Made by a program: the position numbers and the translations under genes
Notes under the pieces: model-generated
The model's database searches: none
The model's input: the letters and a program-made list of their open reading frames with translations, nothing else
Told to the model about the DNA's origin: nothing
In this document: piece by piece, positions 47,640 through 58,897 of the stretch
How positions within the stretch are numbered: the stretch's first letter is position 1
How the letters are laid out: each line of letters starts with the position of its first letter
DNA from: Collybia mongolica
Lineage: Eukaryota; Basidiomycota; Agaricomycetes; Agaricales; Clitocybaceae
Reading direction: 5' to 3'
DNA: 64,000 nt
Assembly (NCBI GenBank): GCA_013420905.1
Contig: JAAXNY010000004.1
Coordinates: 1,612,001-1,676,000 of the forward strand

Positions 47640-49773
47640 GGCACTGGCTAATCTCTCCGTCATAGATGGTTTTGGAAGAAACAAGTCTGGAAAGTGAGTT
47701 CAACTGTGCTCATGAAAGTGATAGTTGTTTCACATGCTTATGCTCTCGAGAAAGGCGAGCCTACCGGATTGGCATTGTGCTAGCATATGGTATCACCATG
47801 TATCACTCAGTAAGGGCGGGGAGGACAAGAAATTCGGACCATCTTTTTCCGCTTGAGTTCGCTCGGTACGATTTCGACATAACCCGATATTCGCTTTCTC
47901 ACCGCCAGTGGGTTATAGCGAAATTGCCTATCATACCGTTGTTTCTCTTTGACGGGAGAGAGCGCCCTAGGTCAAAGTAAGAGGCTCCATGGAGTCTTCT
48001 ATTTCTGAACTTGACTATTCAACAGCGAGGTAGCAAGGTGAGAAAGAAAATCTGATTTCCAATGGTCAAAACAAGATATGAAGAAACTTTTAGAACCATT
48101 TGGTATTGAACGGAGAATGGTAAAAATGTATCACCTTGCCCCGGCTTCTACTGACAATGTCTCATAAGGCACGGGGTGAGGCTGAAGCTGAGCTTACTTA
48201 CTTTAACCAGAACGGCCATATTGATGCGGTCCAGAATTCGACCCCCATAAACGACTCCCACATAGATGCTCAGTCACAACTTTCTGAGAGCTTTCCCAAC
48301 CTCCAAGTCCTAGAAAACTATGCGAACCTATCAACAGCGGTCGGGGTAGGAACCAGTGGTGGTGGCGCTTTGCGTAATAAATGTGACCTTAACCTTGGGC
48401 TCTTAGCAGCATTCTGCGAAGAAAAATTTTGACTGGGGGTACAAGTCCGCCATCATGAAGCGTTTTCAAACTGTTGTGTGGCATGCCGCTGTCACGCACG
48501 TTTTGCGACGTGCTGCCCTCGAAGCTGGTGAAAAGGAGTGAACAAAGAGAAAAGCGTCTGGTACTCAGGACCGTGGTGTTCGTGGTCCGCTGAAGCCTTC
48601 CAGAGCAGAGGCTGTGAGAACCCAGCCCCACCAAACATTACCTTACGGCTACACGCACCGGAGCTCATGATCGGTATGCAGACGCTTTTGTAAACCGCAT
48701 GGCCCAATCAAAACCTCGTCGGCTCAAAATATTCCTGACGTACGTCCACTCATCACCAACATTGTCGGTACGAGGACACATGTTTCGACGGACATAATCC
48801 TCGAATATCGCGTGGAGATCGGCCCGCTACAGTTGATCAACCACATCTGTGCTGGAATCGAGGGTACGCGCCCTGAACCTTTACCAACAGCAACATTAGA
48901 GGACAGCCCCGCTAACGATGAAGACAAGTAAAGGGTCAAGAATACCATCCCCGCCCCCCAGCGTATTTGGATTCCTGCGAGTATTTTGCACCAAGTTCAC
49001 CCTCGACTGGTCGAAGACTTCATCACCGCCGAGGAAACACGGAAGAATAAATCAGTCAAGAGAAAAAGTAAGCTCATAACCATCGACGAGGACGAAAGTC
49101 ATAGTCAAACGCCCACGAGCTTAGCCCCATGGATCCCGTGCTGCGCAGCTATAAAGAGGCTGCCACAGGGCGCAAATCCTCATGAAGATGTACCCTTAGA
49201 CGCGGATGTAGCCTATCAAAGTATCGTCCTTGATCCATGGTTTACCACAGGCAACGTAACCGGTTGCCCCAAGGGATTCCTGTTCACTTTCCCGAACCCT
49301 GACGACACTCAAGTCGATAGTGGCTCATTACCAAAGGCAGATCAAGACCATCCCATGCCGTCAGTTTGTTTTGAACCAGAGAGTGAACTGTCGTATGACG
49401 ATTCGCCTCGCACCCGATTCGATGCATTCTGTGATCAAATCTAGGATGGAAAAGTTGGAAGAGCACAGGCACCAAAAACTACCAAGGCGAGCAAAAGGCA
49501 GAAGGACCTTGTCTCGAAGTTGGACACACTTGAGGCTGGCATTCGGCGTCGGGCGGAGAAGTGGCAGAAGGTCTCCCATGAAGCGACCAATGATAGATAC
49601 AGCCATTTCCCATTCTTCCAGATCTGAGTGACACGAATGATCTTCCCCCGAATCCATTTCAATCTTCTACATCCTCAAAAGCAATCCTTCCACCCTTCTA
49701 TTCTGAACCATCTTCTCAGGATAGCCGTCCATCATCTAGCCTGTCCGAGGACGTTATTGACGTCACAATCTAG
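47640..49773 (+). pseudogene. degraded GEN1/Yen1-like XPG-family nuclease
   Basis: Separate frames line up with successive blocks of the mushroom GEN1/XPG-like Holliday-junction nuclease family. LANLSVIDGFGRNKSGK (47647) precedes the RAYRIGIVLAYGITMYHS segment, where the catalytic Asp of RIGID is lost. Then LPIIPLFLFDGRERPRSK, KLLEPFGIERRM, ARGEAEAELTYFNQNGHIDA, a jump straight to ESFPNLQVLENYANL, IMKRFQTVVWHAAVTHVLRR, LITNIVGTRTHVSTDIILEY, RVEIGPLQLINHICAGIEGT, RIWIPASILHQVHPRLVEDF and a basic tail ending DVIDVTI. Stops and frame changes interrupt it many times, for example after GEKE and between FPFFQ and LSDTND. Roughly 200 residues of nuclease core, including the DDVD region and H2TH, are missing. 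It cannot encode an active nuclease. Confidence 0.82.
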
Positions 49774-49926
49774 TAAATGTTATTCACCCCAACTGTAAAT
49801 TATTCTGCGTCGCAGCTTTAAGTGGCATTATATCATACATATTCTTTAGTAGTAGTGAATTGCCCACCCCCAGGAAGCTATGCACCACAAGAAGGGCGTG
49901 GTATATAATGTCGATTAAGATATGTG

Positions 49927-51421
49927 CTCATATTGTTGGGGACAGTTCGTCAATGTTCCATTTCGAGCGAAGATCAACGGTATAATCGTCGTAGTCCTGG
50001 ACAAGGAAACGATGCATAGATGCCCAAGCGATCATCACAGCATTATCTGCGTACAACTGAGCACGCAGGGCCAACACTTTAAAATGAAACGAGGTACTCA
50101 CCTGTACAAAGGGAAGGTGGAGGAAAATACAAAGAGATCGGGTCTATCGGATCCAGCCCGATCAAACACTGCTGTAGTCTAACACGAGGAAAACTTGTTA
50201 ATGCGAGACGGTGTATCCAGATTTAAGTGACCTACCGCCCTCGGAGAAACTGATTGCTAGCTACTCCACCACTGACGACCACATCACGGATGTCAATGTT
50301 TTGCGCAAAACACCAATCCAAAGCTAAAATGAGCTTCTCTTCAAGATGTGCAACAGCTGCTGTTTGAAATGCTCGGGCAAGCGCGAGTCTCGTAGCCATG
50401 TCCAGGTTTTCAATGCCTCCTTGACTTGAAATATAGCGCTCTACATAGGAATGTAAGGAAGCATAAGAGAACGCCAGCTTGCCCCGCATCGGGCGGGGCG
50501 GGGATGGGATAACTGGCAAGTCGGTTTCCCAAGTTTGGGCACAGAATTGTTCTAGCGCAGCACCGGGACCTAGCTCTGTCCACTTGAGCTCTAACATTCT
50601 GGAAACCTTGTCGAATGATCTCCCAATACTCTCATCTGGCGTAGTTGCAAGGATGCGGAATGATGTTAAGGACATTGCGATAAGGAGAAGTGTATGTCCT
50701 CCGGATATCAGGAGAGTCAAAAAGGGGAACTTGGGTGGGTTAGGCCAGGAGGTGAGCAGAGGGGTCAGTGTGTGAGCTTGCTACATAAGGCCTTTGTGTT
50801 AAGTTTGAACTTCAAGGACAATTAGACGGGGGTGACCATGTGATGTACGCCCACAACGGGCAGGTTTAGTGCTGCGGCAAGGGTTTTGGCTGCGTTGGAA
50901 CCTACGCTCAGGCATCCGCCGATTCCTGCAAAGCATGAGTTTATAGCCTTGTATAGGAAACTTCTGGGGTGCACCTGGGCCTCTGGTGAACGCGATACCA
51001 TCGATATCCTTCGACACATCCAACTTAGCTTCGCTAAGGGCTCGCTTTACAGCAATTGGCTGATTGAACAACACGTTAATATCGTCCGCGCTGGATTCAC
51101 AACTGAAGGCGCATGCACCATATTCCGCTGATGAGCTTCAATTGCAATCATAGGATGTATCCCACCAAACCCCTCATGACTGAAGAGACATAATCATGTC
51201 GTCGCTTTGATTGAGGAATGAGTACGGAGTGGTACTTACAGATCATGTTGCTTAATGACTACATTAGAAAGGATCTTCCGAGAAGACGTGACGACTGCAG
51301 CGCAGGTATCATCGGCTGAGGATTCAACAGCGAGGACGGTAAAGCAACGCCGAGGGGTGCGAACAGCACAACAGTGTCTTAAAATGTGAGTGGCTGAGAC
51401 GTGTCGAGAGTGCAAGAACAT
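49927..51421 (-). CDS. QRI7: mitochondrial tRNA N6-threonylcarbamoyladenosine transferase (TsaD/Kae1 family)
   Basis: QRI7 transfers the threonylcarbamoyl group to A37 of mitochondrial tRNAs that read ANN codons. Seven exons join in phase from MFLHSRHVSATHILRHCCAV, an Arg/His-rich presequence. Family motifs are VLAVESSADDTCAAVV, HEGFGGIHPMIAIEAHQRNM (HxxxGG), DGIAFTRGPGIGGCLSVGSN, LNLPVVGVHHMQAHTL (metal-binding His pair), LTLLISGGHTLLLIA, DESIGRSFDKVSRML and VVVSGGVASNQFLRGR. Two further small exons give LQQCLIGLDPIDPISLYFPP, then DNAVMIAWASMHRFL and the C-terminal DLRSKWNIDELSPTI. The apparent stop right after LRGR in the raw frame is intronic (donor GTAGGT), so the gene runs on to 49927. 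Confidence 0.94.
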
Positions 51422-52020
51422 GAAGGTTTCAGTGCAACTTCAAATTTTTCGGCATTGGTTCGGATGCCGGACCGGATACAAGGGGTGGCCCATTAAGTGT
51501 TTGGGCTAAGTCAGTACTTTGGGAAAGGCTAATGACTAGTAATAATATGACTGTTGGAAGGAGGAGAGCAGGCTCAAGTTAGGCGAGCTTGACACAAGAC
51601 GTGCTGAGACTTAGCAAGACGAACATTTAGAGTAATTGTAACAGTTGCCAACAAAAAAATATGGTCAAAAAAACCATTTGGATTCTCTGCAGCGGACTCG
51701 GAAGATCTACTTTGTAGTCGCGCTAATTATAACCAGACCTTTGTACGAGATTGGGCAGACCATCAATCGAGAGCACCGGTTTCTGGAGTCCTCATCGGCA
51801 TCAACACCCAGCTGCGGGTCCCTGGGTGGGTGGGTGAATCCGATGCCCAGGGTGTGTACTTGGATGTCATCGGAAAGAAAAGGGGGTTCGGGTCAAAGCG
51901 GTGTTTAGGCAGGGGGGCGGCGTCACCTAGGGCGCATGAAGAGGACTCATTGGGCCTGGAGATCATTTTCAATTTTTGGTCTTGAAGAGATCGTGTCTTG
52001 GGATTCGAGACCGCAAAAAG
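51422..52020. other. QRI7 upstream region and tRNA 3' flank
   Basis: This spacer lies upstream of QRI7. Its right end holds the Pol III terminator T5 of the tRNA gene (AAAAA on the plus strand at 52015-52019). Frames at 51645-51908 and 51763-52053 have no support. Confidence 0.45.
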
Positions 52021-52126
52021 CGTCACCTGAGCGATTCGAACACTCGCGGTCAAAGACCAACCGCTTGGCTGAGCTGGATTACCAGCTCGTAGCAGGCGAT
52101 CCCGTTAACCACTCCGGCAAAGTGAC
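52021..52126 (-). tRNA. tRNA-Ser (anticodon GCT) with 24-base intron
   Basis: The minus strand folds as a type II tRNA. The acceptor stem is GTCACTT paired with AGGTGAC, with discriminator G. The D-arm is CCG/CGG with AGTGG, and the anticodon stem is ATCGC/GCGGT. The loop is CTGCTA then A, interrupted after position 37. The variable arm is GGTC-TTT-GACC, and the T-arm is GAGTG-TTCGAAT-CGCTC containing B-box GTTCGAATC. The 24-base intron carries a perfect hairpin, AGCTGG-TAAT-CCAGCT. A T5 run follows at 52019-52015. The anticodon reads AGC/AGT codons; U36-A37 makes it a likely t6A37 substrate. Confidence 0.93.
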
Positions 52127-52740
52127 CATGGTTTTGCTTCCGTGTATGTGACGACACGTTGTGTGCGAATAGTCTTCTCTCCTGCCATGCGATAAAACAG
52201 TACGATATTCCATTGAATGTCTGTAAACGCCTCATTATTGGAAAATGAAGGGATCTGGAGGTTGTGGGTTGCTGGCCACCGAACACAAAATTTGGGAGGG
52301 GTTGGAGGTAGTGCCCGCCAAAAATTCGTCTTGTAAGATATATCACGACTGTATACAAACGCATAAGTTATACATATACTTCAGCTGTAGAGCTCGGAGA
52401 GTGCCTATCGGTATGTTCATCAAACAAATGCCTTGGTCTCACGTGGAGTTCCTCTTACAGAAGGTTTAGAAGATCTCCATTGCGATATCTCATGCCGTAA
52501 CGTAAATGCGTGCTGCGAAGAGCGCTAAGATATAGTTCTTGTGTCGTCGCAGTTTATTGGGCAGGGAAGAGGGTGATTTATGGGTTATGAGCTGTTGTGG
52601 TGGAAGAAATGAGCGTGATCGGGCTATTATTGCAACGGACGCTCCCGACATTCCCAGGTGAACCACGTTGTCAACGCAAAACTGTGGACTGGCGGTTGTT
52701 GAGCAAGCCGGCGTCGTTGGAGGCGTCAAAGACCATCAAA
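52127..52740. other. spacer between tRNA and HbrB gene, head to head
   Basis: The tRNA and HbrB starts diverge here. The plus frame of HbrB is open upstream to 52597 but reads unlike protein and is treated as 5' UTR. No other feature is supported. Confidence 0.4.
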
Positions 52741-54947
52741 ATGGTATCAGGATGGGCAACTACTCACACTCACCTTCATGCCCCGCGAAGATCGCATGAC
52801 CACAACCCTATACAATCCAAACGCAGCAGATCGTCTTCCCCAGACGATACAGAACGGCCTCGCCGCTCATCCAGTGATGCGACCCCACGCCAAACCACTG
52901 CCACTACTCGCTTCCTTTCGTCCCCTACGCCCAACAATGACCAGGATCTTAACAAGAATGTCCTGACTTCCGCCCAGGACGTATTCAGCTCCTCCAAACG
53001 TCTCGGCTTTTTCGCCGACAAACTGTCCTCTTCCCTTTCAGGAACAGGTCACTCCGCTGCTAACCTAAAGACCTCTCTACACCCGAGCCAATTGCTCCAT
53101 CCACACAGCCATACTCGAAACGAGCCAGCTTTGGCGTCTACCTCCACTGCATCCTCACCAACTATGGCGGCCACATCAAGCCTGTCTAACGTTTCCAAAT
53201 CTCACACGTCGCCATCCAAGGTAAGATTCCGAACAAACCGTGGCTATGCTACATCAACTTCTTATGTGCATCTGGTTTATTATAGGCTTCTTCATACGGG
53301 CGCACATATGATTCGAAACTTGTCTCCCGTGAGATGCATCGACTGGGTAATCTGGCACATCTCCCTTCGGCACTGGCGCCCCCAATAGCCAGCGCACCCT
53401 CTGTGGCATCCCTGGCTCTTCCTCCACCTAGTTCTCAAACGAGCATGCCATCTAATTCAACTGCCGACCCCTGGGGAGCATTACATGTCCATGTGTTGCC
53501 ATTGTTCAACGGGGAGCCTTTAAGGATACCAATGTGCGTCCGTTCATCGCCGGCGCTGCGCTTGATGTCACTTATATCTAGTCAGTGAGGACCTAAACGT
53601 GCTTGTTAAACGTCATATTCAATCCGTGGTATCTTCATCGCCGCCCAAGGCTCTCGCAACCCTTGAAAACGACGCGTCGGAGTTAATCGCATCCGGCATG
53701 GTCACTCTAAACGCAAAGCTGATGGGGATCGACGATGAGAAACTTGTTGCCCGAGTGGTGGAAATATGGGGCTTCTTTTGGGACCAGGTATTAACCTATG
53801 TTGAAGGGGTGAGTTTATTAGCTTTGGCTCAACCTAGCAGATTGGCTTACCAGTCACCCTTTAGGTTCTTCTTCCCCTCCAAACGGACTCACTTCTATCC
53901 TCGTTATATCGCAACCCCAAACCACATCACCGTGCGACGTCCCCTACCCGACAAGGCAGCTCTGTATCTTCTTCATTAAATAGTGCCTTCCAAATCTCAA
54001 CATATCACATCGATGTCCGCAATGTCGCGCTCCGATCCTTCCGTGACAAAGTTATACTCCCCCTTTTCCCCCGCCTCTATGCCCGACTGGCAACGCCGAA
54101 TCGACAAGATAATTACCAAGAAACGTCAACTTATCAACAGCCACGGCTGCAACAAATGTACGTATCTACTCAAATGTATTCCATAGGAGCATCACTGATG
54201 CTCCTGTCAAAGGCTTCTCGTCCTCACTTCCCAACGGCGGCAGAGGCCTGTTACTTTCTCACTGACCACTCCAGCACCCCAACCAACGCCCGGCGAAGCC
54301 GCCATTACCGATCTTCTGCGTATTGTCCGAAGCCCTCGATCTCAGTTCGATGGAAAGATGCAGACAAGGATGGGTCCTTTGAGCCCGTTGACGCGTGCAC
54401 CTAGTTTCTTGTCAGGCGGGTTACCTCGGGACAGGCGAGGGCGGATCGCTCAAAAGCAGAAGGGAAAGGGGCTAACATATTTGGCGGGAATTGGTTCCGG
54501 AGAAGATGAAGATATGTTAGGAGACGAGACCCCGCGGGGTGGGCCATCGAGTTACATGGTAGATGTAGAGCGTGAGAAGGAGCGGGAGTTTTTAGAGGCT
54601 CTAAGGTGCGTTGATTGGGTCCCTTTTTTTTTTTTTTTACTTCTCCTTCGTGTCACTCTCAACGTCGTCCTTTTTGTGTTTCCTTCAGGAGTCCGGATGT
54701 GGATAGTTCTGCTGCCAGGGTGAGCGTGGGTGGTTGGGGATTAGGAGCTGGTCATGAGGACGTCGGCAAGGCGGCAGAAGAGGAGGAGGAGGAGGATGAG
54801 CCATTGGACTGGGATCAGGCACAGGTATGTCGTCCTTTTGTTTGGAATGGGTGTTATGATGGCTTATTCTTGGATTGGTAGGCTGTTGTGGAGCGCATGG
54901 TGGGAATGACCCCACCCCAGCCTGATAACCGGAGAAGAATGACATAG
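52741..54947 (+). CDS. HbrB/BIT61/PRR5-like TORC2 subunit
   Basis: HbrB-domain proteins are peripheral TORC2 subunits (Bit61 in yeast, Protor/PRR5 in animals). Eight or so exons join in phase. The ~160-residue N-terminus is Ser/Thr/Arg-rich and disordered. The HbrB domain begins LPLFNGEPLRIPIEDLNVLV after an intron with donor GTGCGT and acceptor TAGTCAG, and continues KLMGIDDEKLVARVVEIWGF, DQVLTYVEGVLLPLQTDSLL, ISTYHIDVRNVALRSFRDKV and ILPLFPRLYARL, then RLQQMLLVLTSQRRQRPVTF. The C-terminal part is disordered and includes GLTYLAGIGSGEDEDMLGDE and an acidic run before DWDQAQ, ending NRRRMT. The start at 52741 (MVSGWATTHTHLHAPRRSHD) was chosen because upstream in-frame sequence looks non-coding. 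It is convergent with dynactin p50. Confidence 0.87.
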
Positions 54948-55153
54948 CAGCAACATTACTCACATTTGTCGTTCTTCTCCCACGTATTTCTGGACTTAGG
55001 CACCGTTGCAACTTGTCATAGCCTAGCCTTTTTCTGTATTAGGAGCCCAAAAATGTATTATCATGGACGACCGTCACAAAGTATGCCCCATCATACTGAG
55101 AATCTATGTTGGAGAGGGCGGGGGTATCATGGTGGGGGGCGCAAAAATGATTT

Positions 55154-56616
55154 TTAACTATCATCGGTTCGGCTCAGCTCTTCTAACCTTCCAAGCAGAG
55201 TTTCAACTCGGTTCTCTAATCCCGCTACGTTTCCTTTTACAACTCCTCGGTTATCCTCCAGACTCTTTTCGACTATTTCAACTGCCCCTTCTAGTTCATT
55301 CAGTGCTTCTCGCATTTTCAGTTGTTCCTGCTCTAGATCCTCTAGAGTACCTTGAAATTCGGTTGCGGATGCGTGTAGTGAAGAGAGTGTTCGGAGACGC
55401 GCGAGGATGTGAGGTATATGAGGAAGGGAGGGCCCTAGTCGAGAGAGGAGGGGAAGGATTTGTTCTTGGATCTGTGAAGATGGTGAAGGTGCGGCTGGCT
55501 GCGATGGATGACGCCGATGAGAATGGTGTTGGGCGGACACACGATCAAGGTCAGAGAGAAGAAGCTTGAGCCGTCGAGAGATTGAATCAATGTGACGGGG
55601 TTGTGTCAGGAGGGTCAGCTGCGAGTTGAGTCGTGTGATGAGGGGGAGAAGTGGAGGTGGCAAAGGCGACGCCTGGTTTGGCGGGACCAATTTAGTTCTT
55701 CAGAATTAAGATGTCCTGGAAAACGCAAATCATACCTCATCTAAGGTGGTACTGGAAGAACCGACTAATTTCTCGAGTTCCCCAACGCGACGATCCATGT
55801 CTACTATATTCTGTAGTTCAGATTTCGTGTTGTGGTCCGCTTTCTCCTTCTTGGACTCTGATTTGGACGTTTCATCTGCTTCCGTCTTTACAGGTTCCTC
55901 ACCGAGGACAACTCCTACGAGCTTTCCTCTACCTTCCTTGCCTTTCCTTATCTTGTCTAATCTTCCCCGTACATCGACGAGGCCACGAATCAACTCGCCC
56001 GGATCGACGTTGTCATCTTCCTTTTCTTTTACGAGATGCGAGTTCAATGGGTCTGCGATCTCCGCCTCTAGAGCGGCGAGCTCTGCTTGGAGAGCTCGAA
56101 GCCGCTGCGATAATGGGACCGGCCGTATGTTTGCCGAGGGGCCTGTTGGCGATGAAGGTGATGAGGGTGAGGGAGGGTAACCATAGTAGGTCCGTAGACG
56201 TTCTGTTGTGGTGTTCTCAGACACATTTATGTGATAGGAACACGACGAGGATTGCTCACCGCGTTTCCTTTCAGCTTTCCGGAATACCTTGCTTGCTTCC
56301 TCATGGTCGATTAAGTTGCTAGAGTCAATCTCCTCTTTCCCATTAACTTCATTCCTGCCCCTGGTAGTTGTTCGTTGAGGTGGGGCACTTTCCTCGTCAC
56401 TGGAATCGCCTCTCTATAGTCTCGTGGATGGTAAATGGGCGCGTCACAGAACTAATAGGGCATACAGTTGCTTGAGATGTAGGGAATACATCCTCTGTCT
56501 CGTAAATATCGGGTGCAGTGTCCTGTACGGGTATATTGAGTAAAAGGGTAGGGGTAAGGTGGTATCAGGTCGGTACGAACGATGTCTGGGAGATCTGCAT
56601 ACTTGTTTCCGCTCAT
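55154..56616 (-). CDS. dynactin subunit 2 (dynamitin, p50)
   Basis: Dynamitin is the shoulder subunit that links the dynactin sidearm to the Arp1 filament for dynein transport. Five exons join in phase. MSGNKYADLPDIDTAPDIYE is the family N-terminus, followed by TEDVFPTSQAT, then DSSDEESAPPQ and IDSSNLIDHEEASKVFRKAE. After ERLRTYYGYPPSPSSPSS comes LSQRLRALQAELAALEAEIA and a coiled-coil middle with ELIRGLVDVRGRLDKIRKGK. The last exon starts at ASPLPPPLLPLITRLNSQLT, using an acceptor (AACCAG) inside the open frame, and ends LGRLEELSRTDDS. Its start lies only ~85 bases from the second tRNA gene. Confidence 0.93.
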
Positions 56617-56700
56617 GTTTGGTCAGGCAGTGATCATGGAAAGCGTTCTGCTTTTCTTGATGACAGAGTTATATTGATCCAAGCTTTGTGAAGAAAAAAG

Positions 56701-56789
56701 CGTCACCTGAGCGATTCGAACACTCGCGGTCAAAGACCAACCGCTTGACTGGTAGCAGGCGATCCCGTTAACCACTCCGGCAAAGTGAC
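56701..56789 (-). tRNA. tRNA-Ser (anticodon GCT) with 7-base intron
   Basis: The mature part is identical base for base to the tRNA at 52021-52126, including acceptor, D, anticodon, variable and T arms. Only the intron after position 37 differs: CCAGTCA, 7 bases, in place of 24. The intron hairpin is gone. The downstream minus-strand run of six Ts (56699-56694) can end Pol III transcription. It sits between dynactin p50 and the asparaginase gene. Confidence 0.92.
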
Positions 56790-56952
56790 CATGACATGCA
56801 CAGAGAAAATGGTACCATAAAATAACATCGTCAAAAAAACTACCATCCGAAAGTTACTCTGATTCCGGATCTAACCAACGTTTCCCCGACTTCGAAGTTC
56901 CCAGCAACATAAACAGCCAACACGAAATGAACCTGTCAGAATTCTTCCCCAC

Positions 56953-58328
56953 ATGCCGTCGCTGGCAGAAAAGCAGCCCCTCCTCTCGCCTTCCGAGAAA
57001 CGACAGCCTTATGTCCTTGTCATTCATGGAGGAGCGGGGACAATACTCAGAGAAGGTTCAACTCCAGAGCAGCAAGCAGCATATAGAGCCTCATTGCGAG
57101 CTGCTCTAAAAGCAGTAAAGTTATTGGTCACGTCTGCTACCCGTCTTACTCAACCTGTCTCAGGGACATAAAGTGCTCCGTGATGGGGGTGAGGCTATGG
57201 ATGCAGCTGTGGCAGCTGTGGCGGTCATGGAAGGTTAGTCGGTATAACTGTTCAGCAATATTTAAATTGTTGCTAATTGAGTGTGTCGTAGACAATCCTT
57301 TATTTAACTGTGCCAAAGGTGCAGTATTTAATGTCGATGGAAGGGTGAGATTTAGACAGGTGTTTATGCGCTCTAATTTGACGAAACCGTTCCAGAATGA
57401 ACTAGAGGCTTCCATCATGCTTTCAAAGCCCCCGGCTTCCCATCCCGACATTCCCGCAGCCCGTCGGGGCCTCGGGTTAACGCTCTTAACTCGATCCCGC
57501 AACCCATCTTGCGTCGCTCGCGCCTTGTATTTGTCTCCATCCTTGGCGCCCCACACTTTTCTGTCAGGATCAGCGGCAGAGGCTCTTGGAGAGACACTGG
57601 GCCAAGACATGATCGACCCATCTTATTATTTTACGGAACGTAGGTGGAGAGAGCATCGTCGGGGGTTGGGACTGCCTGAGGAGCCGTTACCCGGCAACCC
57701 CGACTCTAGCACCGAACCGGTGCCACTTGACCAGCTACCAAAGGGCACAGTGGGTGCGGTCGCGTTGGACATGCGAGGTTGCATTGCTGCCGTTACATCA
57801 ACGGGAGGGAGGACCAATAAATTAGTGGGACGTATCGGAGACACACCATCAATGGGTAGTGGATTCTGGGCTGAAGAATGGAAGAGAGACCAATGGAGAT
57901 ACAAGGTTTGGGCCAAACTCACAGGAAGGCACAAAGTTCGTGCAGTTGGTGTATCTGGAACGGGTGATGGAGATGTACGTTGGTATTCTTCATGTGCACA
58001 ATCACAACTAAAATGTGTCTATAGTATTTCATCAGGCAGGCGACTGCCGCCACCATAGCCAGAAGAGTAAGATATGCGCACGAACCCTTGAAGAAAGCCG
58101 CAAAACATGTTGTCGATGATTTGCTTCGCGATGGTGGGCTGGGAGGCGTCATAGCTCTGGATAACGCGGGGAATGGTAAGTGATAAGTATGTTTATTTTT
58201 CAGGTCCGCGACCTTATATTTTATCGTTAGTCGCAATGCCCTTGAACTGCGCGGGAATGTACCGTGGAGTAATTAGAGAGGATGGGATATCCAGGGTTGC
58301 TATATTCGCAGACGATATCCTCGAGTGA
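56953..58328 (+). CDS. Ntn-hydrolase asparaginase / isoaspartyl peptidase (T2 family)
   Basis: The enzyme hydrolyses L-asparagine and/or isoaspartyl dipeptides after self-cleavage before a threonine nucleophile. The N-terminal part is KRQPYVLVIHGGAGTILREG, then KVLRDGGEAMDAAVAAVAVM and DNPLFNCAKGAVFNVDG, all family signatures. The cleavage site is GTVGAVALD in LPKGTVGAVALDMRG, and ITSTGG-like VTSTGGRTNKLVGRIGDTPS follows. The C-terminal part is AVGVSGTGDGDYFIRQATAA and GLGGVIALDNAGN, ending VAMPLNCAGMYRGVIRED. A ~150-residue insertion between the N-terminal block and the nucleophile is usual in fungal members. The ATG at 56953 (MPSLAEKQPLLSP) is in frame; an earlier ATG at 56927 is not. Confidence 0.93.
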
Positions 58329-58897
58329 TCTTTGTAGACGATTTTTAGCCAAGTTTATTGAAGAGCCATTGTCTACTACTGCTAGCGTACCTGCGCCGGA
58401 CCTTGGCATCGAGGTCGAGATGAATCGAGGAATGGAATCGTTAAATCGCCTATGAACTACTAGGATGGAGATCATTGTCTTTGTTTTCTTTTTCGGGAAC
58501 AAAGAACACCGGGTTAGGTACTTGGCCGATAAGAAAGTCCCGTTTCCGTTCTTTAACCGTATCCATTTCTTCTGTCACATGTTGGGTCTTATCCAACCAT
58601 CCTGATGAGCACCCTGCCTGTCAACCTCGAACAAAGAACAAGGCTGCCCGAGTGATGGTATATTCACCAAGAATAACGCATCCGTTGTCACCATTGGGGC
58701 TGCTTCCCCGAATAAGGCAACCGGGGATGGAACTCCCCGTACAGGACTTAGAGCTGGTCTTCAATACAACAACTCCCCTAACACTTGTATAGGAGGCTTT
58801 GCTTTATATCAGCAACGACATGATGTCTGGCGTCATTACGACTGACTTGAGGACCTCCTACTCACTACTTTGACAACAACTGAGCCTTGGCGAGACG
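58329..58897. other. intergenic upstream of the pheromone receptor gene
   Basis: No supported gene. The 105-codon plus frame at 58475-58792 lacks a recognisable domain. I looked on both strands for a short precursor ending in a CaaX box and found none by eye. Confidence 0.4.

Noticed and set aside
52597..52740. Upstream extension of the HbrB frame to an earlier ATG
   Set aside because: The extra 48 residues look non-coding, and the ATG at 52741 begins a normal Ser/Arg-rich start.
58329..58897. Possible pheromone precursor upstream of the STE3 receptor
   Set aside because: No short frame ending Cys-aliphatic-aliphatic-X before a stop was found by eye on either strand.
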